Source: Isoetes taiwanensis (taxonomy: Eukaryota; Streptophyta; Lycopodiopsida; Isoetales; Isoetaceae). Taken from it: a stretch of 64,000 nucleotides of DNA. The position numbers and the translations under genes are program-made. Position 1 is the first letter of the stretch. Each line of letters opens with the position of its first letter. The notes under the pieces are model-generated. The model was given only the letters and a program-made list of their open reading frames with translations. It did not search any database and was not told where the DNA came from. Below, piece after piece: positions 25,178 through 35,482 of this stretch. Location: assembly GCA_021234155.1 (NCBI GenBank), contig JAJEKV010000011.1:372001-436000 (forward strand). Direction: 5' to 3'.

Positions 25178-26249
25178 CATTCTTGCACTGCGACTCGCAT
25201 GAAACCAACAAAGCGCCCGATAGATAGGCTTCTCATTCATCTCAGCAGATTTTCTACAATGGTGGACAGTGGATAGCCGCACACATGCGAACTACCCACG
25301 AAAAATAAAGGGAAAATCCAATTATATCATTTGGACCCCAAAACAAATACAATGCTAATAGATGAGTGGCTGATGTACCTGCCGAAAGCTTATCACCGGG
25401 ATTAAAAAACCCCGCCCTTTCGGGTTTTCGAGGAAAAACCCTAGTGATAAGCCTTTGGCAAGGGGCTTAGACAAACGTAAGGCATAGAATCGCTCCCAAA
25501 ACCCCCGCATGGAGAAGTCAAAACGGATGGCGCCGCCAACCCGCACTGCACATCACCAACAACAAACGAAAACATACCAAAGAATAGCATCACCCGGTGG
25601 GTGGAAAAAAGCATCACCCACCGGGTGGAAAACATGATAAAATGTAACTTGTACAAAATATAATAAACAAAGAGGGGGGAGGGTGGGTTCAAAGAGAATA
25701 AGGTATCACGAGAGAAGAAGAAGCGTCGATGAAATGTCGATGAAGAACTCTGCAATAAGTAGCAAACGCCCAACCTGATGAACGACCAAAAACGCATGCG
25801 ATGCATGCATGCAACGCATGTATCAATGATGCATGCTCGCCTTTGAGAAGAATGCCGATTCGCTACGCGAATCGACGACATTCTTGCACTGCGACTCGCA
25901 TGAAACCAACAAAGCGCCCGAATACCAAAGGACACAAACTAGGATCGAGGACGAAGGTCACAGGATGAAGGCTAAAGGCCGGAAAGGACAGCAGGAAAGC
26001 AACGCCAAATTGGCCAAACCAGGCAGGAAGAAGCCCCTCCCCTGCCTGGAAACAAATCAAAGAGAATAAGGTACTGCTGAGAGAAGAGGAAGCGCCGATG
26101 AAATGTCGATGAAGAACTCTGCAATAAGTAGCAAACGCCCAACCTGATGAACGACCCAAAACGCATGCGATGCATGCATGCAACGCATGCAATGCATGCA
26201 TGCTCGACTTGAGCAAGAATGCCGATTCGCTACGCGAATCGACGACATT
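25178..26249 (-). mobile_element. Dimeric structured repeat, copy A
   Basis: Two subunits, 25178-25854 and 25879-26221, share a 43-base end (starting cattcttgcactgcg, up to cgcccga) and ~180 bases at the other end, but have unrelated middles (~450 and ~120 bases). Each subunit ends gaagaatg or caagaatg, complementary to its cattctt start, and is followed by a 24-base spacer with hairpin cgattcgc-tac-gcgaatcg (25856-25874, 26223-26241). It lies in a Copia unit with the 4-base duplication catt at both edges (25178-25181, 26246-26249). The strand is chosen to match copy B read on plus. The larger middle contains a LINE-like 3' stem-loop at 25381-25459. No protein family is recognised in it. Confidence 0.8.
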
Positions 26250-26319
26250 GCTGTTATAAATAAAAAACAACTTATATGAGCGTATGAGAAATATCGCTCC
26301 ATTGTTGTCATAAATAAAA

Positions 26320-26704
26320 GGGAAATTTCTAAAAATACCCCTACATTTTCTTATAATTGTGAAAACGCCCTTGTATTTTTTATATTTGTTGAAATGCCCC
26401 TAATTCATATACTAGGATGATTATACCAATACGATGATGCCGAATTGATGCCCAATTTTTCTATTTGTGCCAACAAAATTTGTCCAGTTTTACCTGAAAC
26501 TAATTCGTCAGGAGGTTCTAGTACAATGCATATGCATTTTTGGTGTTGTGGTGGCTCAGCGATGGATGATTTCATATGCATTTTTTGTGTTCTGGTGGCG
26601 CAGCGATGGATGATTTCATAGCAAGGGCATTTCAACAAATCCCAAAAATATAGGGGCATTTTGATCATTATAAAGAAATACAAGGGCATTTTTACAATTT
26701 TCCC
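26320..26704. mobile_element. Mutator-type MITE with 9-bp target duplication
   Basis: Terminal inverted repeats of roughly 85 bases start gggaaatttctaaaaatacc on the left; the right end reads gggaaaattgtaaaaatgcc in reverse complement. Direct 9-base copies taaataaaa flank it (26311-26319, 26705-26713), the size typical of Mutator-like elements. It is non-coding, with an internal ~50-bp direct duplication around gcgatggatgatttcata. Confidence 0.88.
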
Positions 26705-26811
26705 TAAATAAAAACTTGTATTGACATATAGGAAACATCACGCCATTGCTTTCATAAAGAAAATTTCTATTAACATATGGGAAATGTCACTCCATTGCAT
26801 TCAAATATTTA

Positions 26812-26926
26812 ATAAATCACATGGCTTTTCCATGATGTTTCAAAACTTTGATAAATCACATGGCTTTTCCACGATGTTTCAAAAATTTGATAAATCACAA
26901 GGCTTTTCCACGATGTTTCAATTTAA
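26812..26926. repeat. Three tandem ~38-bp units
   Basis: Three copies of ataaatcacatggcttttcc followed by a-gatgtttcaa, within the Copia interior. Confidence 0.9.
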
Positions 26927-27580
26927 TCTTGTGAGAGTCGAATTCAGAACAAAAACAAAGGTTTTAGACTATAAATGAAACAAAGCATATCGTAGAGCAT
27001 CATTCTTTCTTAGAAGTCTAAATAAAACAAAGCATATCACATAGAATCATTCTTTTTATTTATAATGAGTCTTTTGCAACAATAATTGTTCATCAAGAAG
27101 ATATAGTTTATCATAAAAAAGGAACTGAATATCCGATGTAAATATTACCTTCTATCCTTTTTTTCTCCTGTAGTCTTAAAACAGGGTTAATCACTAAAAC
27201 ATCAATAACTCAAAAAAATATCTTATTCTTTTTAACTGATTTTTGTTCCCACATAAACTAGACTCTGCAAGCTTTTCAAAAACCCTTAGATCATAAGAGC
27301 TATATCAAGAGAGCTACCTCCTTCCAAATGCGACCTATTATTTTATTTTTTAGCTACGACTTTCTACTTTTGCTTTTTGCATCATCATAAATTAGTTCTC
27401 TCGCAATTCGCATTTGGATTTTATACTTTTAATTTGCTATCAATATGTGTGCATTATGGAAAGAAGAAAGATGGTCATTGTTACCTTCGTGTTACCTTTC
27501 AGCTTTCGTCTGAAGCTCCTTTGAAGCTTTTGTTTCGACAGAAGATTTTTTGTCAATCCTTGCAATATCCATGAACTCGA

Positions 27581-27597
27581 ACCAGGCTCTGATACCA
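27581..27597 (-). promoter_or_regulatory. Copia primer-binding site (initiator Met tRNA)
   Basis: The minus strand reads TGGTATCAGAGCCTGGT directly after the 5' LTR, the classic plant Copia minus-strand priming site. Confidence 0.92.
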
Positions 27598-27840
27598 TGT
27601 TAGAAATATAACATGCAAGGAATAAAGTGATGCAGCAAGACAAAGAGAACGAGACAGAAAGAACACAAGGTAATCCCAAAGTGAATGTATAATTCATGAA
27701 GAGTACATACTTTTATATACAATAATAATGAAGGGCTAATAGGCAAAGACCCTTTTAGCTCCATGAACTATCAATAGACAATGACCTATCAATAGACAAA
27801 GGCTAAGATTGTATGGATGTATTATAAATACATTCCACCA
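27598..27840 (-). repeat. Copia 5' LTR
   Basis: Matches the other LTR over its whole length, with a few substitutions and a 3-base insertion (aataataatgaagg). Its first bases read TGGTGG instead of TGTTGG. The primer-binding site follows immediately. Confidence 0.93.
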
Positions 27841-28055
27841 CTTTGGTGAAACCTCATATATTATTAATTAATGGAGACATATCATATTCCCAGGTCTCCA
27901 TGAGCAGTAGCACATCATAATTACCATAAAAGAGGTCTCCATGAGCTGTGGCACATTATAATTACCAAATAAGGGTGTTACAGGCAATGAATTTGCTCCC
28001 ATCTTCACCATGATGCTCCAGGCTAGAACCATGAGGGTCTCTTCTACCTACTTGT

Positions 28056-28770
28056 TTGCTTGCTTAACTACAACCTTACCATTTCTGATGAAAGCCTGTT
28101 GGCCGTCTGCTTTCAATACCCTGACTTCTTCCAGTAGTTTTCGTCTTTCTTGCTGATATTGCAATGTGAGATCGTCATCAAGCCATATTTGATGGCCTAG
28201 CTCTGTTATGCATCACCCTCTCTCTAGCATCCACTGAATAGAATCTTATAATAATTGGCCGATGGCATCCTTCCACTTCTCTGCCAACTTTGGAAAAGGA
28301 ACGAACCCCTAGATCATTCAAGAGCATTTTATTCTTGAATAAATCGTCTATTGCTTTTGTTAGCTTCTCTCCATCCCATTCTGGAAGTCCAGATACTTTT
28401 ATATTCATAGCTCGATTTGTACGTCCTTCCAGCTCCAATGCTCTGTTCTGGCCCTGTTTGAATAAATCCTCTTATCCTGTTCTCAATATTTGTGGAGAAC
28501 TTAGCTGCCACATCTTCTTTTTCAGATTGAATGCTAGGTCGTGCTTTATCAATCCTCTCATTTTCTCTTTGCAATTGCTTGGTAAGATCTTTATCAATTA
28601 CCTACTGGGCTTCCAATTCACATACCTTAGTTAGCAGTTTTTGAGTTTTTTCTGTTGCATCTCAGATTTCCCATAGAGTTTCCTTAAGCAATGATTTCAG
28701 GCCTGCAATTTCCTCCTTTAATTCTCTGAGTTGCTCCAAGACTTCTTCCTCTCCATCTCCAAAAGATCGA
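28056..28770 (-). pseudogene. LINE ORF1 (coiled-coil / RRM-like, L1 type)
   Basis: ORF1 proteins bind the LINE RNA and act as chaperones. The minus strand shows a charged heptad-like segment (ELKEEIAGLKSLLKETL, then LLTKVCELEAQ), interrupted by two stops. Next come NIKVSGLPEW, RPIIIRFYSVDARERVM and LDDDLTLQYQQERRKLLEE, the order of coiled coil, RRM-like domain and C-terminal domain in L1 ORF1. At least two frame changes are needed, so it is inactive. Confidence 0.8.
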
Positions 28771-28866
28771 CTGGCCTTTCGGCCCTTTGCTATGAGCCCC
28801 CCGGCCTGCCTACTAAATCATCACAGGAGCCCCGGCCTGGCTATTGTAATTAGCTCTATCCCAACC

Positions 28867-29010
28867 TTCTTGTTTTTGTGCATGTTTCAGGTATCCTTAT
28901 ACAACAGATTTAGAGAGGTGCACCTAACACCTTGCCTTCACCTAGCCTTCTTGTTTTTGTGCATGTTTCAGGTTGTTTTATACAACAAATTTAGGAAGGT
29001 GCATCTAGAG
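28867..29010. repeat. Direct duplication of ~80 bp
   Basis: cttcttgtttttgtgcatgt, then ttcagg and tatacaaca-atttag, occurs twice with a few substitutions. No gene is seen between 28770 and 29650. Confidence 0.75.
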
Positions 29011-32000
29011 GTGGAAATCAAGTTAAAGGGCTTTGACAAGCTGAAAACCTTGATTTGTATCTAGGTCAAGGATTTCAATGCATGTTGTTGTGTCCATCAT
29101 ATAAGAATGCAAATGTTTTTGGATGGCTTGAAGAAGTTGAATGGTATGCATAGCATGGGGTGTGAACGCCCTTATGATGTGTGCTCATTTGAAGGAATTA
29201 GTCTTGAATTAGTGTGCTCATCTACTGATGACTTATAGAAAAGTATCTTACGTTGTTCTTTCCTATGAAGTAACAATTTTACCGCCAATATCAATGACCA
29301 TTACCAACTTTGGTCATGCAAAAACAACCATAACCAAGTTGGAAAATGAATCAAGATATGAACCACATTACTACTGCAAAAATTCTTGAGCCTAATGTGG
29401 AATCACAGCATCTGATGATCAACCCTTTGGCTTTACTTCTTGGCCAAGGGATTTGGATGCGTTGGAATTCTCCAACATGAAAATCCACCTGGATTGTTTT
29501 TACCACATAGATGCATTTATGTTTACTTTTTCTCTCTCTTTTTTCTGGCCGGTCTATGGTGCCAGAGCTTCTTTTCTGATCTTTTGTGATTGATCTGCCA
29601 TCTTTTGATCTACATTTTTGCATGAGTTGAGGTGTTAGATTTTGGCAATACTGCAATGAGCTTGTGGAGCTTCTTGGTTTGATCTGACCTCTTTTGTGGG
29701 GATTTTTTTATTTACTTATTTATTTATTTATTTTTTTAACCGTTAGCCTCGAGCGCCATTCCAACGACAGAAGAAATAAAGGTTTTTTATTTGTAAGTTT
29801 GAAGCGTAGGTTCAAGTGCCTGCTGTTGAATTATTGCATGAAGTTAAAATCTACATGCTTTTCAGGTTTTTGGTGAGGTAAATACTCTAAAGATTGAAGT
29901 GTAAGCCTTGTTTTTGCCTGATTTTAACTCTGTTTTCTTTGTTTCTTGTAGCTTATTAGTCCATAATGGTTTTATAGGTTATTTGATAATGGAGAACTAG
30001 ATACTGGAACGTTTTTTCTCTTTTTTTTTTCCCTTTTTTTTTTGAAGGACATCAAACTTTAGTGAAACTCCAAGCCAAAAGCCAGATACAATTGCACAGG
30101 CGGGAATAAAATCTCAAAGGATAATCATTATCCACTGACTAGAACCACCGGCCTATGCATAAGACAACGCACTCAAATGGAACTCAAATATCAACTGTCG
30201 ATTGGCAGGAGCCAGCGAAGAGCAATGATAGGCCTTAGCAATTCTAGCTTGTGCGTCCTGGAGGACAACTGCAGGAGGAATATCCAAACCCTGAAAGACA
30301 CACAATCTTTTGCGCTTCCATGGACTACACCAACCATCTTGATGCTAAATGGAATGCTTAACTCCGTAACTTATTCCAAGTATCAGGATAAATAACCAGG
30401 AGCACTTGTTTGACTTGAACCTTGTTAAAGATGATCTCAAACTTATTATGCATACTCTTGTAGTGAATCAAATGCTGATGCAAAGATTTCTTTTTTGTTT
30501 GATGTGTTTATTTGTAAGTCAACATATTATATGACTTTTAATGCAGAAATAGATGATCGAAGAAGAATCATGTCTATAAATTTTATGCTAAAAGGCAAAA
30601 TTATGATCTCGGCTTCACTTTTGGGCAACATTTTGGAATTAAAAAACAAGGTGCTATATAGAGAGGGTTGCCCTTTTGGCCCCGAGGGTAGATTTGCATG
30701 CTTTTTGTTTTCATCTCGTTTGCCAAGTCTACATCAGATATAATAGCCTGGATACGAACATACACTCCCTTCCCACCAGCAAAATTATGGCATTTAGTCG
30801 TTCTTCAATTTTCTGAAATGATCATCAGAATTTGCATACCTTTAACTTGCATGCTCGGTTGTGGCTCAAACTAATGTCCTATTGCTTTCAATTTAAGAAG
30901 GACATGCTGTGCTTGGATGTTTCCACACCCCAGACCAAAGATGGGTTAAGCCCTAAACACTATCTTAAGAACATGCATTATTGCAACCACTAACTAGGAA
31001 ATGGATCACTTGTCAAAATTGCACAAGCACTAGAAAAAAACAAATGCGAGGATCGAACCTTTTGGCTTGGATAATTGTGGGTTAACTTTAAATTTTTGTC
31101 TCTCCGAATACATCTATGTTATAATATTGTATGAGTCATTACTGCATTGTTAAGCAAACATAGAAAATACCCTGTGCCACAACTCCGAAAGCATTTTTCA
31201 AAATAAATCTTGCACGTGATCCCTCCAATCGCTATAAAAATAGTTGGCCTAGCTTCGGCATTGATTTTTCCTATAAGAATCGGCTTGTACATGCTGCTTG
31301 CGGGAACTTGTAAATCATGATTTGAATTGTTGTATTGGAGCTCCAGGGGCGAGCTTATTAAAACTTATGATTTTTTTTTTTTCTAGTTTTGGCCCATCCA
31401 TCCATCCATCCATCTCCGTGCTAGTATATACTAGGACATTATAGGATATTTACTTAGGGGACATTATGAGATTTTAGGAAAAGTTTTTCAATAAACAATA
31501 TTCTTTGCTTAAACAAGAAAAAAAGGATGATAAGTAAAAGTTAATATTCCATTTAACCATGGCCAAGGCAGCAACTTAAAAAGGAAAAATTATTTCCAAA
31601 GTATTTAAAACCTTGCAAGCCACCAAGATTAAAAGTCGCAAAGGAAATTCATCAAATCCCAAGGCTCATCTTCAAGCTAATGAGGTTGCATTGACGCCCA
31701 AAAATTTCTAGAAAGTTAAAAAACATATCAGGATTAATCTCCTGCAGGGATACGAAAGGTTCGTTCTCTTCATCAAAGCAGAGGTGTTCTGTTTCGGATG
31801 CCTCTGTATTCTGCATTGATTTACAGCCTGATAGTTGAATGATAAAAAATGGCATAATATAGTCGTAAACACAGATCTTCTTAGACACCTTGTTCTTGTC
31901 TGAGATCAATATAATTGTCCCCTGTTGTGGCCTTTGTGACAGAGTACATTGTATCAAAGTAAAATCTAGCTTTTGGTCATTGTTAAGCTGATTATATTAG

Positions 32001-32393
32001 CTTTGTCAGAAGTCAAATTTTGTTTGAGTTCAAGAGGGCCCTTGGCGTTTTTTTTACCTCTAAGTGCTTCTTAGTATTCGAAATTTCATCGAAAAGACTA
32101 GATCTTAGACATCACATGTGAATGAAATCGTTTGAGATGTTGACAAAAATGGTCCACGAAAGAAGACTCTAGTCAGAAGCGTTAAGTCCGAGCAATAAAA
32201 TAATGGCTATATGTCGGCGGTTGATCCTTCAACAAACGACAATCGGCCACCGCATTGCCACATTGCATGTTGCAAAATTTGCTGCTTAGAATTCACTTTC
32301 AAGGTTGCTATTAAAAATCGGATCAAGAGGCAGCCTTCAAGCTCAAAATCTGCCCTGCTACTGGTAAGGGTTGATATAATTTGAAGTTTTTAT

Positions 32394-32735
32394 TTGAAGA
32401 TAGTCGGAATCAGATTGATTTGTGGATTTAAATTCCTATTCAAGGTTTCTGCCATGGTTATTTACATTGTGGCATGCCCTATTACTCTGGCCATTATAGT
32501 GGGAATATGTATTGTATGTTATATATGCGGATGGGGCGTGGGCCGAAGCAGGGGAAAGCCAGATCCATACCCATATCCATATCCAGTTCCGGCAATGCCT
32601 CAACCGGCGCCTCCTGTGGAACCTGCTCCTTCCAAATCTGCTGAGAAAAAAAATCAGAAGGCCGAGAAAGAGAATCAGAAGGCCGAGAAAGAAAATCAGA
32701 AGGCCGAGAAAGAAGATCAGAAGGATGTTCCTTGA
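32394..32735 (+). CDS. Hypothetical small membrane protein with proline-rich and EKENQKA repeats
   Basis: A 113-codon frame. Residues ~21-42 form a hydrophobic segment (AMVIYIVACPITLAIIVGIC), then WGVGRSRGK, a DPYPYPYPVPAMPQPAPP stretch, and four KAEKENQ-type heptads to the end. A membrane-anchored protein with a charged, disordered tail is plausible; which side of the membrane is unknown. The in-frame ATG at 32454, at the start of the hydrophobic segment, is an alternative start. The ORF lies ~560 bp before the LPR gene, same strand. The partner copy is frame-broken, which gives no support for selection. I recognise no family; it may also be chance. Confidence 0.4.
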   Translation: MKIVGIRLICGFKFLFKVSAMVIYIVACPITLAIIVGICIVCYICGWGVGRSRGKPDPYPYPYPVPAMPQPAPPVEPAPSKSAEKKNQKAEKENQKAEKENQKAEKEDQKDVP

Positions 32736-33263
32736 AAATGCGAGACCATGTAGAAAACATGTCTTTTCTGTAATGTGTTGTAGCTTTGATCTCTGTTGCA
32801 ATAATTTAATCCTGGTTTACTTTCCAGTTTTGTTCAATTGCATTTGTAGCTAAGTAGTAAGTTCGTGCTTCCCAACATAAGAAATTCTTTTCTTCATCTT
32901 CTAAGAAGATTCTGGCTTACACGTTTTTTTTCCCTCTGACAAAGTCTAATGTTTTATAAAGATGCCTTCCTCTGGAGAACAATTTTGTAGATGGAAACTT
33001 CATTATGTTATATAAGAGAAAAAATGAGGAAAAAATCTGCCATGTAGAGGCAACAATCTGCAAGCTCCTCAACCACGTCCTCCTGGATCTGTTGCAAGAT
33101 TTGAGCACTATTTTGATGCAAAATTGAAGCTGTTGGAATAAAAAGAAACCAAGAGTAGTGTTATGGCCCTAAAATGGGTGTTGTCATTTGTCTGACTAAA
33201 ATGGTATATCCTTAAAGTTCGGAAAATATCCAGTGTTCTCTCTGCGCGAAATATGCACTTCCA

Positions 33264-33270
33264 TATATAA
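33264..33270 (+). promoter_or_regulatory. Candidate TATA box for LPR
   Basis: TATATAA lies 24 bases before the first ATG at 33294. A start site ~30 bases downstream would fall on that ATG, so the second ATG (33315, context aaccatgg) may be the real start. Confidence 0.4.
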
Positions 33271-33293
33271 ACTGTTAGGCAGAGGCAAGGAGT

Positions 33294-35100
33294 ATGGCGG
33301 CAAGAGATCTAACCATGGTGCTGCAGCTTTTTTTATGCGTGGCTAGTTTTTTTGCATTCCTTGCCACTGTTGCACATGGCCTCCACTCTATTTGCAAAGC
33401 CATGGATCCAAGTCCTGCACTCCAGCAATTTGTAGACATATTACCCTTGCCCCACAATATTCCTGTACACAGCGGAACTACCCTCACCCTTGGAGCTTAC
33501 AAAATTTCTCAGGTACTGCCTCTAACCTCCAAAATTTTCTAATTTTGATGCTTGCATCTCCATCTGGCTGAATGCCTCATAGAAATTGCACAGAGATCTT
33601 CCAAAAACAACAGTCTACGCATTTGGCACAAGCAAATTAACTGCCACATACCCAGGTCCAACACTGGTAGCAAGGCGAGGATTTCCTACTTATATAAACT
33701 GGGAAAATCACATCCATGATGACACTCATATGTTTACAGTTGATAAAACTATTCATTGGGCTCATCCCAAATGTGAAGGCGTTCCTATCATACCTCATCT
33801 TCATGGCAGTGAGACTTCTAGCCTTTCAGATGGCCATCCTGATGCCTGGTTTACTGCAAAAGGAGAAAAAGGACCTAAATGGTTTTCTCAGCCATTCACA
33901 TACCCTAACACTCAGTTCCCAACCATGCTATGGTATCATGATCATGTCATTGGGATTACAAGGCTGAATGTATATGCAGGACTTGCAGGTCTTTATCTCT
34001 TAACATGGCCTGAGGTAGAAAGGCTGCTTAATCTGCCCTCTGGCAGGTATGAAGTTCCCCTTGTTATTCAAGATAGACAGTTTTTTCAAAATGGATCTCT
34101 TAATTTTCCAGATGTGGGAAAGAGACCAGGGCATCCTAACTGGTGTCCTGAAGTTTATGGAGATACAATTCTTGTGAATGGCAAGGTATGGCCTTATATG
34201 AATGTGGATGCAAGACAGTACAGGTTTAGAATTTTGAATGGTGCAAATGCCAGGTTCTTTACCCTTTTCTTCACACCTGCATTGAGTTTCCTGAAGATAG
34301 GCACCGATGGCGGCTATCTTTCTTCTCCTATCAATCTTACCACTGTAACACTGGGTCCAGGGGAGAGGGCTGATCTAATAGTAGATTTTTCCATGTTCAA
34401 ACTTGGATCAGAGTTTTATCTCAATAACTCTGCCAGAGCTGGATTTCCTGATGGAAATCCGCCTGTTAAAGGGACCAATGTAGTCATGAAATTTGTCATT
34501 GCTCGAACTGAAAGTAAACCTTACCAGAAGTTCTCTTCTCTAACTATGCTTCCTCAGCTATTGAAGAAACAGTATGATTCACTGGCTGATGCTCGTCAAC
34601 GTTATTTTATTCTTGACAGCCAATTTTATATCAATAATATGACCTGGCTTGCATCTCTTACAGAAAAATGCAGGCTAGGTACAGTGGAAATATGGAATAT
34701 CATAAATCCTACTCCTGATGCACATCCGATGCACGTTCATCTTATACAGTTGAAAATGTTAAGTCAGCAGGCATTTGATGTGAACAGGTACACGAATAAA
34801 TCATGTTCACTAGAAATTTCATATCCAGATAAGAGAAGCTGCTACTTGGGATATGCAAAGGGACCCAATTCTGATCAGAGTGGTTGGAAGGATACTGTTG
34901 TAGCATGGCCTGGAAATGTCACCTCCTTAGTTCTCAGGTTTAGTTCTCAAGATGGATCAAAGTTTCAATTTGACCCCTCCAAGGGTCCCGGTTATCCTTG
35001 GCATTGCCATGTGTTGGGACATGAAGATAATGACATGATGAGGCCCTTTATGCTTCTGCCATTTTTCTCTGAAGGTGGTTATGAGGATGTTGTAACCTAG
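33294..35100 (+). CDS. LPR: LPR-type multicopper ferroxidase
   Basis: LPR (LOW PHOSPHATE ROOT) enzymes are secreted or ER-linked ferroxidases that oxidise Fe(II) with O2 and tune root growth to low phosphate in Arabidopsis. Exon 1 is 33294-33512 and exon 2 is 33583-35100, separated by a 70-base GT-AG intron in phase 0. The product is 578 residues; the Arabidopsis family is about 580. A signal-peptide-like hydrophobic start covers residues ~8-29. All copper motifs are present: HLHG (145-148), WYHDH (H192, H194), HPMHVHL (H454, H457, H459) and HCH-x3-H-x4-M (H547-C548-H549, H553, M558). ATG at 33294 or 33315 could start it. Several N-x-S/T sites fit secretion. The paralog at 3666-5463 is ruined. 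Assignment is by whole-length resemblance to LPR over SKU5 or laccase; substrate is inferred from family. Confidence 0.93.
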
Positions 35101-35357
35101 AGTTTAGCAACTTATAGAACATTTTTTTTACCTTTACTGCACCAAAAAAATGTCCTATTTTGGGATATTTGTCATTTGCTCGTGTATTTAAAAGTTGTTA
35201 AATTGCCGTGCTAACGGTTACAACCAAACATTGAAATTTCTATTCACAATTTGCCTCTAATTTTTGGACAACCAACTACAATTTGCCTCTAATTTTTGGA
35301 CAACAACCAACTAATGATTCGCTTGCATCTGCTTGACCCTTCGCCGAGCTACTCTCC

Positions 35358-35482
35358 TAGGATGCCTATAATCTAGACACATTGTAGGATGCCTATAATC
35401 TAAGACACGTTGCATGGGTAAGTTATAATCTACGACACATTGTAGGATGCCTATAATCTAAGACACATTGCATGGGTAAGTT
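35358..35482. repeat. Tandem ~40-bp repeats after LPR
   Basis: Same gatgcctataatctaagaca array as at 5720-5850. Confidence 0.75.

Larger units (their letters stand above)
25083..26805. repeat. Dispersed ~55-bp tandem units inside the Copia interior
   Basis: Units of the type cattgctgtcataaataaaa, then acttatattagcatatgg and aatatcgctc, occur at 25083-25180, 26246-26319 and 26714-26805. They were once contiguous; the dimeric repeat and the MITE each inserted into a unit and separated them. Confidence 0.8.
24380..27840 (-). mobile_element. Copia-type LTR retrotransposon, non-autonomous, with target duplication
   Basis: The two LTRs (24380-24619 and 27598-27840) are about 95% alike. The element lies on the minus strand: the 5' LTR is the right-hand one, followed by a primer-binding site starting TGGTATCAGAGCC (27597-27581), matching initiator-Met tRNA. 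A purine-rich tract abuts the 3' LTR (24629-24620). Both sides carry the 5-bp target copy ctttg (24375-24379, 27841-27845). The interior has almost no coding sequence: only DIFTKALT (24834-24811), the end of Copia RNase H, is recognisable. It has taken in a dimeric repeat (25178-26249) and a MITE (26320-26704). Without these the interior is about 1.5 kb, so it needed another element's proteins. Confidence 0.93.
21600..28770 (-). mobile_element. L1-type LINE, interrupted by a Copia element
   Basis: Read on the minus strand the element has ORF1 (28770-28056), then ORF2 (about 28020-27846, resuming at 24374 after the Copia insertion, and ending near 21679). The part with endonuclease, reverse transcriptase and C-terminal regions is in the right order. 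All frames carry stops or shifts, so the element is dead. Removing the Copia element plus one 5-bp target copy rejoins the endonuclease region. Confidence 0.85.

Noticed and set aside
25381-25459. Group II intron or rho-independent-type terminator for the ttttttaatcc stem-loop
   Set aside because: The same structure ends LINEs at 46.0 and 56.9 kb next to C-terminal coding sequence and a pentamer tail, so a LINE 3' region explains it better.
25355-25546. Conserved 60-75-codon ORF in both dimeric repeats as a coding gene
   Set aside because: The two copies are so alike that an open frame in both is weak evidence; no family match, and the ORF runs through the stem-loop.
25600-26160. Hammerhead ribozyme (retrozyme) in the dimeric repeat, because cctgatga occurs at about 25772 and 26140
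   Set aside because: The downstream GAAA and the stem III/cleavage context are absent, and copy B lacks the ctgatga text.
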